This document shows, in pieces, positions 16,958 through 25,622 of a stretch of 49,732 nt of DNA (position 1 is the stretch's first letter; each line of letters starts with the position of its first letter). Both the position numbers and the translations under genes were made by a program. This DNA comes from Stenotrophomonas sp. PS02289. Lineage in GTDB: Bacteria > Pseudomonadota > Gammaproteobacteria > Xanthomonadales > Xanthomonadaceae. Below the pieces are notes generated by a model. The model worked only from the letters and a program-made list of their open reading frames with translations. It had not been told where the DNA came from and did no database searches. The stretch is taken from positions 1 through 49,732 of the forward strand of contig NZ_JASCOZ010000011.1 in NCBI RefSeq assembly GCF_029960115.1, given 5' to 3'.

Positions 16958-18503
16958 GCAACTTCCCACGCGCCCCATCCGTCAGCACGTAGATCGAACC
17001 ATCCGCCGCCACTTTGACGTCACGGATACGCTCGCCCAGCTCACCCAGCAACAGCTCCTGACGCACAATACGATCGCCCTCGCGCACAAGGCGGCGGATG
17101 CTTCGCTCCCGCAGGGCCGGCACCAGGAAATCTCCCTGCCAGCCCTTGAACTGAGCGCCTTGATACACCGCCAAGCCAGAGGGCGCGATAGACGGCGACC
17201 AGACCAGTTCTGGATCCTCGAATCCATCACGTTGCGTGAACGGGCTCACTCGCGCGAAAGGATAGTCAATGCCTTGGCTGACGATGGGCCAGCCATAGTT
17301 GCCGCCCGGTCGCAGCCGGTTGAGCTCATCGCCGCCACGCGGCCCGTGCTCGCTTACATAGACCGCCCCGGTGACCGGATCACGCACGATGCCCTGCGGA
17401 TTACGGTGGCCGGAGGTGTGTACCACGGCGCGGCTGGCTCCGGAAGAAAGGTCAATCCGCATGACCTTGCCAAGAGAATTCTCCGGGTTCTGCGCCTCTT
17501 CCCGACGTGCGCTGCCGTCGCCCACGGTCATCAGCAAAGTGTTGTCATCCAGAAATGCCAGACGACCGCCATTATTGCCATCGCTACGCTTGGGCGTGCT
17601 TTCAAACAGGAACTTGACCTGTTCAATAGACCACTCGTCGGCCCGCTCCGTCAGCACACCGCGAATCAGCAGCACGCCTGCACCGCGCGAATCACGATAG
17701 CCTTGTGTCAGGTATACGTAGCGGTCATTCGCGAAGTTCGGCGAAAGTGCCACCTCCATCAGCCCGATCACTCGCTCCCGATTAAAGGGTGCTGGCACCC
17801 GAATGTTGTTCACGTCTTTCATAACACCCGCGCGATCGATCAGCTTCACGCGACCTGCCATTTCGGTAACGAGCCAGCGGCCATCGGGCAGCTCCGCCAT
17901 CGACCACGGCCATTGCAGGCCTGAGGCAATCGTCGTGACCTCATACCCGGTTGCCGCCACGGGCAGCGGCTGCTGCGGTACCGGGCGCATCAGCAGGAAT
18001 GATGCGCCCGGCAGCAACACCGCAACAACTGGCAGTAGATACGAAATGGCCCCTTGGAAAGGGGCGTGGCCTACACGCGACGAGAGCAGGTAGCTGATGT
18101 AGCCACCCACCAGCCCACACAGACTCATCAACCCCAGTCCGGACAGCTCACGCGTGGCGGCAATCGCCGGCATCGGGATCACGCTGCGCAGCAGGGCCAG
18201 CACAATGGCCAGCCCGAGCACGCCAGCAATCAGCGCACCGGGCAGGGCAGTCACCCGCAAGCGCCTCAATCCGGCCTGTAACCCCAGCGCAAACACACCG
18301 CCTGCCAGCGCAAAGCCAAACATCACCGGCCCGAACCGCGCCAGGTCTTCTGCGGTCAGTGCACTGCGCTCACCCCAGCCGACCGTGACCCCCATCTGCG
18401 CAATCGAATGGAGATTCATCTGGGTCTGGAGCAGGCTGGCCGCAGCGGCCGTCGCGAGCGCGGAAATCAGGAAGATGGAAACGTGTCGCAACCAAAGGGG
18501 CAT
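16929..18503 (-). CDS. Membrane-fused PQQ-dependent sugar dehydrogenase
   Basis: The 524-residue protein has two parts. Residues 1-175 contain about five transmembrane segments (for example PVMFGFALAGGVFALGL, ALIAGVLGLAIVLALL, LMSLCGLVGGYISYLL, ISYLLPVVAVLLPGASFLL). Residues 185-520 form a soluble aldose/glucose dehydrogenase (GDH B-like) beta-propeller: SGLQWPWSMAELPDGRWLVTEMAGRV, then HRNPQGIVRDPVTGAVYVSEHGPRGGDELN and NYGWPIVSQG, which carry the family's active-site His and PQQ contacts. Most relatives are only periplasmic, so the membrane anchor is unusual. It likely oxidises aldoses in the periplasm and passes electrons to quinone. Confidence 0.85.
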   Translation of the reverse strand: MPLWLRHVSIFLISALATAAAASLLQTQMNLHSIAQMGVTVGWGERSALTAEDLARFGPVMFGFALAGGVFALGLQAGLRRLRVTALPGALIAGVLGLAIVLALLRSVIPMPAIAATRELSGLGLMSLCGLVGGYISYLLSSRVGHAPFQGAISYLLPVVAVLLPGASFLLMRPVPQQPLPVAATGYEVTTIASGLQWPWSMAELPDGRWLVTEMAGRVKLIDRAGVMKDVNNIRVPAPFNRERVIGLMEVALSPNFANDRYVYLTQGYRDSRGAGVLLIRGVLTERADEWSIEQVKFLFESTPKRSDGNNGGRLAFLDDNTLLMTVGDGSARREEAQNPENSLGKVMRIDLSSGASRAVVHTSGHRNPQGIVRDPVTGAVYVSEHGPRGGDELNRLRPGGNYGWPIVSQGIDYPFARVSPFTQRDGFEDPELVWSPSIAPSGLAVYQGAQFKGWQGDFLVPALRERSIRRLVREGDRIVRQELLLGELGERIRDVKVAADGSIYVLTDGARGKLLRLVAIAGD

Positions 18504-18665
18504 AGCGAGGGATCAGGGCAGGTCGGTGGTCCACTGTAGCAATGATCGAGTGCACGCCGCCCATTCCAGTGAACCGCGAGTGAGATGCGGCCGCGCAGAA
18601 TTCACGACATGGGAACCGGGCGAGGTCGATCATCGAAAGACCCCATCCCACGCTGACACTCCCCC

Positions 18666-19427
18666 ATGCAACAACTGGCCGAAGACTTCTGGAACTTCCG
18701 CGGCCATCATCGCGTTGCCGGCGTCCTCGACGTCGGCACGCAGATGTCGCTGATCCGCCGCACAAACGGCCGTTTCCTGCTGCTCGACAGCTACTCAGTG
18801 GATGAAGACGACCGCGCCAAGCTGCTGGCCCTGACCGGCAACGGCGACCTGGTCGAAGCCATCATCAACGTGCATCCGTTCCATACCCTGCATTGCTACA
18901 GCATGCACCAGCTGCTGCCACGGGCGCGGATGATCGGCACGCGTCGGCACCAACAGCACGCGCCAACCGTGAGATGGGACCCCGCCGTGATCGAAGATCC
19001 CGTTACCCAGCAGCAGTTTCGGGAGGACCTGGACTTTTCCATTCCCGATGGATTGGACCTGGTGACATCCGACGAAAAGGTGCATGCCGCGTCCGTCCTC
19101 GTCCGGCACCGTCGCAGCGGCATCGTGCATGTGGACGACACACTCAACGTGCTCGCCGCCCCGGGTTGGCTGGGCAAACTGCTGCCGCAGTCGCGGCTTA
19201 AGTTCCATCCCATGCTGGGCAAGGCGCTCCGTCCCGTGCCCGAGGCCGCAGACGCGTTCAGCGACTGGGCGCGGACATTGGCCGCACAGTGGGCGGATTC
19301 CCCAACCGTCTGTGCCGCCCACTCAGCCGTACGCCAGCTGCAGCCTGGCCATTGGCAGCGTGAAGTGCTGCGGGCCCTGGCTGACGTCGAACCCCTGCTG
19401 GAGCGCCATCGCAAGGCCCATCTCTGA
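18666..19427 (+). CDS. Metallo-beta-lactamase-fold-like hypothetical protein
   Basis: The 253-residue soluble protein has MBL-like features: LDVGTQMSLIRRTNGRFLLLDSYSVDE near the start, VEAIINVHPFHTLHCYSM (an HxxHxxH metal-ligand-like cluster near 70-80) and GIVHVDDTLNVL near 150 (the acid ligand). The full HxHxDH motif is absent, so it may be a diverged or non-hydrolytic member (DUF4336-like). It lies 49 bases upstream of the succinate-semialdehyde dehydrogenase gene on the same strand and may share its transcript. The fold assignment is tentative. Confidence 0.65.
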   Translation: MQQLAEDFWNFRGHHRVAGVLDVGTQMSLIRRTNGRFLLLDSYSVDEDDRAKLLALTGNGDLVEAIINVHPFHTLHCYSMHQLLPRARMIGTRRHQQHAPTVRWDPAVIEDPVTQQQFREDLDFSIPDGLDLVTSDEKVHAASVLVRHRRSGIVHVDDTLNVLAAPGWLGKLLPQSRLKFHPMLGKALRPVPEAADAFSDWARTLAAQWADSPTVCAAHSAVRQLQPGHWQREVLRALADVEPLLERHRKAHL

Positions 19428-19476
19428 GGCCTTCCACTCGTTCCAGACTCTCCCCCGAAGTAGAGGATTCCGTTTC

Positions 19477-20865
19477 ATGTCCAAAAAACAGCTCACCACC
19501 ATCAACCCGCTGACCGAGGAGGTGCTGGACACTTATGACTACATGTCCGACGACGAAGCCTCAGCGGTGGTCAAAGCCAGCCACGAGGCTCACCTGCAGT
19601 GGCGTCTGCGCAGCCTGGACGAGCGTGCCAAGGTCATCGCCGCCATCGCCAAGGCGCTGCGCGATCGGAAAGAGGAATTCGCCCAGCTCATGACCAACGA
19701 GGTCGGAAAGCTGATCAAGGACAGCCGTTCCGAGGTGGACCTGTGTGCCGCCATCTGCGATTACACCGCCCAGCAGGGGCCTTCGGTATTGGCCGATGAG
19801 GAACGCGAAGTTGACGGGGCCACAGGCATCGTCACCCATTCGGCTATCGGCGTGGTCTACGGCATTCAGCCGTGGAACTTCCCCGCGTATCAGGCCGTTC
19901 GTTACTCCATCGCCAGCTTGATGGCCGGCAATGGCGTGCTGCTCAAGCATGCTGAGAGCTGCACCGGCAGTGGCTTGCTGTTGCGTGACATCTACGAATG
20001 TGCCGGGCTGCCCAAGGGCTTGTTCGGCGTGCTGCTGATCAGCCACGACCAGTCCAATGCCATCGTGGAGAACGACCTGGTGCGCGCGGTAACCCTCACG
20101 GGCAGTGAGGCCGCCGGCCGTACCGTCGCAGCCAAGGCGGCAGAGGCGCTGAAAAAGACCGTCCTGGAGCTGGGTTCCAACGACGCTTATCTGGTGCTGG
20201 ACGATGCCAACCTGGAGCTGGCCGTCGACACCTGTGTGAAGGGGCGTCTGTTCAATAACGGACAGACCTGCGTCAACGCCAAGCGCTTCGTCGTGACCGA
20301 AAAGAACTACGACGCCTTCGTCAGCGCTTACACGAAGAAGTTCGAGGCCATCAAGATGGGCGACCCGAATGCCGACGACACGCAACTGGGCCCCATGGTC
20401 TCCAAACTGCAGCGCGACAAGCTGCACGAGCAGGTGAGCAAGAGCGTTTCGCAGGGTGCCCGCCTGCTGGTCGGCGGCAAGGTGCCGGACCGTACCGGCT
20501 GGTTCTACCCGGCTACGGTGCTGGCCGATGTGGTGCCTGGCCAGGTCGCTTACACGGATGAGCTGTTCGGCCCGGCCGCCGCGATCATCCGTGCCAAGGA
20601 TGACGAGGACGCCATGCGCATTGCCAACGACAGCCGCTACGGGCTGGGTGGTGGCATCTTCAGTCGCGACGTGAAGCGCGCCCGTGAGCTGGCCAGCAAA
20701 TACTTCGACACCGGCATGGTCTGCATCAACAGCTTTGATGTGGCATCCCCGACCATGCCGTTCGGTGGGGTGAAGGCCTCCGGCTACGGCCGCGAACACG
20801 GGCCGGAGGGCTTGAAGGAGTTCGTCAACGTCAAGTCGATCAAGATTCCAAAGTCACCTCGGTAG
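19477..20865 (+). CDS. sad: NAD-dependent succinate-semialdehyde dehydrogenase
   Basis: The 462-residue length is the same as that of E. coli Sad. It would oxidise succinate semialdehyde to succinate, closing the GABA shunt. Catalytic residues: E231 in LELGSNDAYLV and C265 in NGQTCVNAKRF. The N134 oxyanion residue is in QPWNFP, and the NAD site is TLTGSEAAGR. The ATG follows an AGAGGA ribosome site; the long open frame upstream overlaps another gene and is not part of it. The TAG stop is supplied by a REP, and the end overlaps the convergent kelch gene by 12 bases. Confidence 0.9.
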   Translation: MSKKQLTTINPLTEEVLDTYDYMSDDEASAVVKASHEAHLQWRLRSLDERAKVIAAIAKALRDRKEEFAQLMTNEVGKLIKDSRSEVDLCAAICDYTAQQGPSVLADEEREVDGATGIVTHSAIGVVYGIQPWNFPAYQAVRYSIASLMAGNGVLLKHAESCTGSGLLLRDIYECAGLPKGLFGVLLISHDQSNAIVENDLVRAVTLTGSEAAGRTVAAKAAEALKKTVLELGSNDAYLVLDDANLELAVDTCVKGRLFNNGQTCVNAKRFVVTEKNYDAFVSAYTKKFEAIKMGDPNADDTQLGPMVSKLQRDKLHEQVSKSVSQGARLLVGGKVPDRTGWFYPATVLADVVPGQVAYTDELFGPAAAIIRAKDDEDAMRIANDSRYGLGGGIFSRDVKRARELASKYFDTGMVCINSFDVASPTMPFGGVKASGYGREHGPEGLKEFVNVKSIKIPKSPR

Positions 20866-21927
20866 AGCCGGGCTCTGCCCGGCTTCGCCCTCCAATGGAA
20901 GTAGCCGTTCCACACTGTTGAGCTCTGGACCACCGCCTCTATTGGCACTTCCGGCCGCGACGACCACAGCGTCGTCATGCAGTCCCGCCTGGAAGCCATG
21001 GCGGCCCTGTCTCAGCGACGGCAGGGCAGTCCAGGCGCCAGAGGCGGGGTCGAGCGCTTCCACCTCGTCGTGCGCCTCGTTCTGGCTACCGCTTTCGCCA
21101 CCCAGCACAAGCACCTTGCCGGACGCCGCGACTGCCGAGGTTCCGGCGCGCGGGGTCGGGATGGGCGAGGGCAGGGTGCGCCAACTATTGTTGGCGATGT
21201 CATAGACATCCGCCGGCTTCACCGTTCGGGAAAAGGACTCGCCGGTGTTATGTGACGATTCGCGGCCCGCAGTGGCGTAGATGCGCCCATCCAGAGCCAC
21301 GGCATGGAAGTGGTCACGTGCGTGGGGCGCATCGGCCAGTACTTTCCATTCGCCGGTCGCAATGTTGAAGGCGTCCGTCCACTTCACATAGCCATTGTTA
21401 TGGCCCTTGGCGTTGCCGCCGACCACGTACGCAACTTCCCCCTCGATTGCCACGCCGGCGGCACCGCGTCGGCGCGCTGCGGGAATCTCCGCGCCCACCG
21501 TCCATCGATCAGCGCCCGGGTCATAGACCAGAACGTTGGCCAAGGGCGTTTCGTCCGGGAATCCGCCGGTGAACCCGGTGATGATCAAAAGTTTGCCGTC
21601 GTGCGTAGCGGCTTGCGCGTGATGGACCTCAATCGGCGGCGCGGCCAGGGTGCGCCATGCGCGCGTGTTCAGGTCCAATGCCTGAAGGGCACGGTCACCG
21701 CGGCCACCGACCACATAGAGGTGGTCGCCGATTACGACAGCGGAGCTTTCGTGCCTTTCCTGTGACGCCCCTGTTGTGTCAACGGCTTGCCACTGGGGCA
21801 CCTCACGCTTTGCAGGAGCGGCACTCAGGGCGCTCGCACCCATGCAAAATGCCAGCGCGACTGCCGTCGGCAACAATCGCTTAATGCCTCGCCCGTGAGA
21901 CTCGCGGCCGGTGGTGGGTCGCTTCAT
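20854..21927 (-). CDS. Secreted kelch-repeat beta-propeller protein
   Basis: The 357-residue protein has a signal peptide (hydrophobic LLPTAVALAFCMGASALSA, cleavage near SAA-PA) and about six kelch blades. Each blade carries paired glycines and W or Y: DHLYVVGGRG, GKLLIITGFTGG, GEVAYVVGGNAKG, GRIYATAGRES, GKVLVLGGESGS and DAVVVAAGSANRG. This predicts a six-bladed periplasmic propeller like the sialate mutarotase NanM or galactose-oxidase-type modules. The specific ligand is unknown. AGGAG precedes the ATG. The final ~10 residues are encoded by a REP and are unlikely to belong to the ancestral protein. Confidence 0.85.
   Translation of the reverse strand: MKRPTTGRESHGRGIKRLLPTAVALAFCMGASALSAAPAKREVPQWQAVDTTGASQERHESSAVVIGDHLYVVGGRGDRALQALDLNTRAWRTLAAPPIEVHHAQAATHDGKLLIITGFTGGFPDETPLANVLVYDPGADRWTVGAEIPAARRRGAAGVAIEGEVAYVVGGNAKGHNNGYVKWTDAFNIATGEWKVLADAPHARDHFHAVALDGRIYATAGRESSHNTGESFSRTVKPADVYDIANNSWRTLPSPIPTPRAGTSAVAASGKVLVLGGESGSQNEAHDEVEALDPASGAWTALPSLRQGRHGFQAGLHDDAVVVAAGSANRGGGPELNSVERLLPLEGEAGQSPALPR
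20862..20884 (+). repeat. REP shared by two convergent genes
   Basis: The GTAGAGCCGGGC-type palindrome provides the TAG stop of the succinate-semialdehyde dehydrogenase on the plus strand. On the minus strand it is translated as part of the last ten residues (EAGQSPALPR) of the kelch protein. Confidence 0.88.
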
Positions 21928-22028
21928 GCCTGCACTCCTGTTGTGGGACGCCCGGGTCTTACAACTTACAGCATCGTGGCGTCCGGGCCACGTACCTATG
22001 ACCCCAACATCGCTCCGAGGAACGCGCC

Positions 22029-22244
22029 ATGTCGAAAGAAGCCGTATTCATGATCAAACCAGCCCCCGAGTTGCTGGACGACACCCTGGCAGACGCTGAA
22101 GAAACGCGTGCCCAGTACCATGCCTTTCTGCAGCGCAAAGTCGATGCTGCGCGGGCCTCCATCCTCGCGGGGGAGGGTATTCCCAATGATGTGGTCGAAG
22201 CAAAATTCGCCGCGCTGCGTGCCGCCGCGCGTGGCCGCCAGTGA
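22029..22244 (+). CDS. Orphan small antitoxin / stability-determinant-like protein
   Basis: The 71-residue helical protein contains EETRAQYHAFLQRKVDAARASILAGEGIPNDVVEAKFAALRAAA. This is the layout of short ParD/stability-determinant-type antitoxins, whose C-terminal VEAxFAALRA helix grips the toxin. No ParE/RelE-like gene follows: the next gene is a convergent esterase and the downstream 30 bases give no toxin-like frame. It is therefore either an orphan antitoxin left after toxin loss or acts alone. The ribosome site is GAGGAACG. Confidence 0.6.
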   Translation: MSKEAVFMIKPAPELLDDTLADAEETRAQYHAFLQRKVDAARASILAGEGIPNDVVEAKFAALRAAARGRQ

Positions 22245-22274
22245 TCGCATCAGCCGCGCGATCAAATGCTCGCT

Positions 22275-23393
22275 TCAAAGACCCGCCGCAAACAGCGACG
22301 TGGCTTGATCAATCGCCGTCTGATGGGTGGTCGATCTATCTACCTTAGCCTCACACAACGGTCCAACACGCTCGCGGCCCAGGTCCGTGCAGTCGGACAG
22401 AAAATCGTAATGCCCCACGGCAGGCAGCACCTGCAGCTTCACCGTGGCGTTCGCCTCACTAATCACCTTGCTGTTCGTTGCAGGCGAGGCGACGGTATCC
22501 GCTTCACCCACAACCACCGACAGCGGCACATCCAGCTCCGCCAGATCCGCTGGATCAAACGCCTGCACAATGGCCGGTGCCATCAAGAACACCGCACGAA
22601 CGTTCGGAATGCGGCGATCTTCCCCTGATTTGGCTACCCACGGTGCCATCTGCGGCGCGGCCGCCAGTGCCATCCGCCGCTCAAAGGTGAACTCCGGATT
22701 CTCCAACTGCGGTGCGCAGACCCCATCCTTCGGGTTGGCCTCGCAGAAGGCGGCCAACCGCGCCATGTCCGGCTTCACTCCGGCTGCCACCAACGCGGTG
22801 AAGCCGCCGGCCGAGTAGCCGGCCAATCCCAGGCGCTTGGCATCCAGATGCGCGGAGAGCTTCGGGTCCGCCTGCACCGCTGCCCACGCAGCCGCCAGGT
22901 CATCCACACGGTTCCACATCAGAATGCTGCCGGACGCCGTCATCGCGTCGATGCCGTTGTTGCCAGGATGATCGACCGCCACCACCACATAACCCGCGCG
23001 GGCCATCGCCGTGCCGAACCAACCCATCATCCGCGCCGTCCCACCGTTGCCATGCGACAGCAGCAGCACCGGCCAGCGCCCAGCAGCGACCGGCGCTTGC
23101 GCAGCAGCCGAACCCACGACGAACAACGGGCTCCCAGGCGGTCCGAGCGTAATCGGCTCTTCCTTCGCACCCGTCTGTGCCGGATACCACACCGTGTAGC
23201 GCACCTGGTCACTACGCTCCAAATCACGAATCGCAGCACTGGCCGTATGCGCCACCCCGTGCACTTCGCCCACCGCCCGAATTTCAGATCGCCCGCGATC
23301 CGTAGAGCCGGGCTCTGCCCGGCTGCTCTCCGCAACCGCAACCGGCGCAACCAAACACCCCACTACCGCAATAAAGGCCGCAATCATTCGCAC
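22275..23393 (-). CDS. Secreted alpha/beta hydrolase (PAF-acetylhydrolase / dienelactone hydrolase-like)
   Basis: The 372-residue exported esterase has a signal peptide ending AVA-E (residue 21), the oxyanion motif SHGNGG at 113-118, nucleophile S194 in GYSAGG, a probable catalytic Asp in GEADTVAS and the His in VGHYDF. DHPGNN after the fourth strand is typical of the PAF-acetylhydrolase-like group. It would hydrolyse an ester in the periplasm or outside the cell. Residues 24-31 (SRAEPGST), immediately after the signal cleavage site, are encoded by an in-frame REP. The insertion adds eight residues at the mature N-terminus and appears tolerated. Confidence 0.85.
   Translation of the reverse strand: MRMIAAFIAVVGCLVAPVAVAESSRAEPGSTDRGRSEIRAVGEVHGVAHTASAAIRDLERSDQVRYTVWYPAQTGAKEEPITLGPPGSPLFVVGSAAAQAPVAAGRWPVLLLSHGNGGTARMMGWFGTAMARAGYVVVAVDHPGNNGIDAMTASGSILMWNRVDDLAAAWAAVQADPKLSAHLDAKRLGLAGYSAGGFTALVAAGVKPDMARLAAFCEANPKDGVCAPQLENPEFTFERRMALAAAPQMAPWVAKSGEDRRIPNVRAVFLMAPAIVQAFDPADLAELDVPLSVVVGEADTVASPATNSKVISEANATVKLQVLPAVGHYDFLSDCTDLGRERVGPLCEAKVDRSTTHQTAIDQATSLFAAGL
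23302..23324 (+). repeat. REP inserted in frame inside a coding sequence
   Basis: A full GTAGAGCCGGGC-type REP lies within the esterase gene. On the coding strand it reads AGCCGGGCAGAG... and encodes residues 24-31 just after the signal peptide. Confidence 0.88.
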
Positions 23394-23410
23394 AGAACGT
23401 TCTCCTCGAA

Positions 23411-24235
23411 CTAATTCGAATCACCCAGCGGCAACCAGATCTCAACCCCACCGTTCCCGGTGCGACCATCAAACCGCGCGTCATACCGCTCGAAGTCCGG
23501 CGCATCCATCAAGGTCAACCCGGAGCCGGGCAGGTAGTCATTCAACAACCAGTACCACGTAGACCGGATGGCCGAGATATGCCCCGCATGCCACGCCACC
23601 AGGTAGTCGCCGGCAGGAATGGACACCGCACTCCAGGCCGCCGGCACCGCCGCACTGGCCCCGATCTCCACCCCTGCAATGTAATCAAACGCCCCTTCGC
23701 CATCCCGGTTGCAGCAGACCCCGTAGGCGATATCCCGCCCCAGCTCCCGAGTCAGCGCCAGCTGCTGCCACTGCGAGGGAATCGACGCCACCGTGGCCGC
23801 CGTATGCCGGGCGCACACCCCAGCCACGCGGAATCCCTCCACCCGGCGCCGCACTGGCTCCACCTCGCAGGGCAGGGCGGGCGCATCCAGCCGGATCGCC
23901 TCCACCAGCGCCAGCCCGCCCACACCCTCGCGCCGTACCTGCTCCGGTGCCTGCTTGAACTGCTCGGTAAAGGCATGTGTAAAGGCCGCATGTGAGGCAT
24001 AGCCTGCTGCGAGGGCCACATCCAGAATGGCCGCGCTGCCGCCAGCCAGCGTCCGGGCCGCCTCGCTCAGCCGGCGGGAACGCAGATACCGGGCCATCGA
24101 GGTGCCGGTGCTGACCTGGAACAGGCGCGACAGGTGAAACGGCGAAAGCTCAACCGCCGCGGCAATCTGGGCCAGCGAGGGATTCTCGGCAAAGTGGCTC
24201 TCGATGTACCAAAGGGCCTTGCGTGCCGCACCCAT
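23411..24235 (-). CDS. AraC-family regulator with GyrI-like effector domain
   Basis: The 274-residue protein has an N-terminal AraC double HTH at about 8-105 (PSLAQIAAAVELSPFHLSRLFQVSTGTSMARYLRSRRL; AILDVALAAGYASHAAFTHAFTEQF). A C-terminal GyrI-like small-molecule-binding domain covers 115-270 (RRRVEGFRVAGVCARHTAATVASIPSQW; YDARFDGRTGNGGVEIWLPL), the Rob/SbmC-type sensor fold. It lies 17 bases upstream of the esterase gene on the same strand, so the two may be co-transcribed and the regulator may sense an esterase substrate. The effector is unknown. Confidence 0.9.
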   Translation of the reverse strand: MGAARKALWYIESHFAENPSLAQIAAAVELSPFHLSRLFQVSTGTSMARYLRSRRLSEAARTLAGGSAAILDVALAAGYASHAAFTHAFTEQFKQAPEQVRREGVGGLALVEAIRLDAPALPCEVEPVRRRVEGFRVAGVCARHTAATVASIPSQWQQLALTRELGRDIAYGVCCNRDGEGAFDYIAGVEIGASAAVPAAWSAVSIPAGDYLVAWHAGHISAIRSTWYWLLNDYLPGSGLTLMDAPDFERYDARFDGRTGNGGVEIWLPLGDSN

Positions 24236-24389
24236 GTCGCCTGCTCCGTGCCCGTGACTGGAGGGCAGCGTACCGCAGGGGCGGGGAGGGCGTTTGCGGG
24301 ATCTTGCTGTCGGCCTTCGGTGACCTTCACCCGGCCCGGACAGCCAACTTTCTAGTGTTCACCCAGCCGTCCACTTCGAGGATCCGCCC

Positions 24390-24611
24390 ATGGGCCTGAG
24401 TCTGTTGTTCGCCGCAGTTGGTGCACCCGGGTCCTTCTGGGACTCGCCCAGCAACGTGGCTGCGGTGATCTGGCTGGGCTTTGGCATTGCCGCCATTGCA
24501 TTGGCGTTTGGCTTGGCCAAGGTATTCCATCGCTTCAATGGCGTGGCCTGGCTGGTGCTGGGTGCGGGCGCTCTGATCAGCCTCTACGGCCTGTGGCTGA
24601 TGCTGGCCTGA
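24390..24611 (+). CDS. Small two-span membrane protein
   Basis: The 73-residue protein has two clear transmembrane stretches (NVAAVIWLGFGIAAIALAFGL and VAWLVLGAGALISLYGLWLML) joined by a short loop containing KVFHRFNG. A third shorter hydrophobic stretch is at the N-terminus. No family is recognised. It is divergent from the AraC gene and followed by a perfect short palindrome that may end its transcript. Confidence 0.55.
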   Translation: MGLSLLFAAVGAPGSFWDSPSNVAAVIWLGFGIAAIALAFGLAKVFHRFNGVAWLVLGAGALISLYGLWLMLA

Positions 24612-24688
24612 TCGGATGATTCATATCCCAGGCGCATGACTGATATCCAGCTGATGCCCTGTTTCTATTAGTGACCACGGGATAGTTT

Positions 24689-24706
24689 GGGTCCAGTTCT
24701 GGACCC
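24689..24706. terminator. Perfect palindrome between convergent genes
   Basis: GGGTCCAG-TT-CTGGACCC is an 8-bp perfect inverted repeat located between the 3' ends of the small membrane protein gene and the TetR gene. It could act as a bidirectional terminator, though there is no clear T-run. A protein-binding site is the alternative. Confidence 0.4.
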
Positions 24707-24739
24707 TGGAGACTTCCCGATGAGGGCGGCCAGAGGCAC

Positions 24740-25354
24740 TCAGCTTCGGCGAAACTGGAGATACCCAAACGCGGCCGCCTTTACGCGGAGTATCAATGCT
24801 TCCTCGTCCGACTCGCCGCGAAAACCAGCCGAGTCAACCATTCCGCGGACAATGGCGAACACATCTTCGGCGACGAAGTCACATGAGTCACTTAGCATTC
24901 GTGAGCGTTCGAAGAAGCTTTTAACAAGCGCTTCCAGTTCCGCGCGCGCTTCCGTCAACGCCAGATCCGGCTGCAGTCGAACCTCTTCGACCTCAAGCAA
25001 GCGATTCAGTCCGGATCGGCCCAGTTGGTGCCTGACCGCGGTCTCGATCATTCGTTCGAGGCCTTCCTCCTCCGAGCCGGCAGCCGCGTCGGTTAGTAGC
25101 GCGTCGCTCAAGGCCCTCAGCTCGCGAAGCAGCAATGCGTTGGTGATCGCATCCTTGTTTGGGAAGTACTGATAAAGCGTTCCAATACTGACACCCGCCA
25201 GCTGAGCGATGTCGTTGGTGTTGTAGCCGGCGTGTCCGCGCGCCTCAAGAATGCGAGCAGCTGATTCGATGATGGCATCTACGGTTGCGACGGAGCGCCG
25301 CTGAGACGGCCTTTTCCTTGCAGTTTGCGCCAACTGGGGGCGGCGATTCTTCAT
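24740..25354 (-). CDS. TetR-family transcriptional regulator
   Basis: The ~204-residue protein has an N-terminal TetR HTH (VDAIIESAARILEARGHAGYNTNDIAQLAGVSIGTLYQYFPNKDAI) and a helical ligand-binding C-terminus. The ATG at 25354 (MKNRRPQ) is preferred to 25384, because the longer form would begin inside the palindromic operator. It is divergent from an alpha/beta hydrolase gene that is the likely target. GC is lower than in neighbouring genes, which suggests that regulator and hydrolase may have been acquired together. Confidence 0.9.
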   Translation of the reverse strand: MKNRRPQLAQTARKRPSQRRSVATVDAIIESAARILEARGHAGYNTNDIAQLAGVSIGTLYQYFPNKDAITNALLLRELRALSDALLTDAAAGSEEEGLERMIETAVRHQLGRSGLNRLLEVEEVRLQPDLALTEARAELEALVKSFFERSRMLSDSCDFVAEDVFAIVRGMVDSAGFRGESDEEALILRVKAAAFGYLQFRRS

Positions 25355-25365
25355 GTTGGAATATG

Positions 25366-25391
25366 CGAGTACAAAGATGAGCAATTACTCG
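25366..25391. promoter_or_regulatory. Candidate TetR operator
   Basis: CGAGTA-N14-TACTCG is a perfect inverted repeat beginning 12 bases upstream of the chosen TetR start codon. It sits in the promoter region shared with the divergent hydrolase, as expected for an autoregulated TetR pair. Confidence 0.55.
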
Positions 25392-25622
25392 TATACCATT
25401 ACCCCCGTGCAGTCAAGGGCAAAAACACCCAGCAACTGCATGCCGTCATATCACTCCATCCACTACCTATCACGAAGTCTTGGCTTAGCCCCGCCGATCA
25501 GAAGATCCTGATCGACTCGCCAAAAAAACGATCCCAATGAGCCCTGGCCGACTGCGAAACGCAGCCTCGCCCGGCAACGCCTGAGCGCTGTAAAGCGCAC
25601 CACTACATCAAAGGACACGAAA

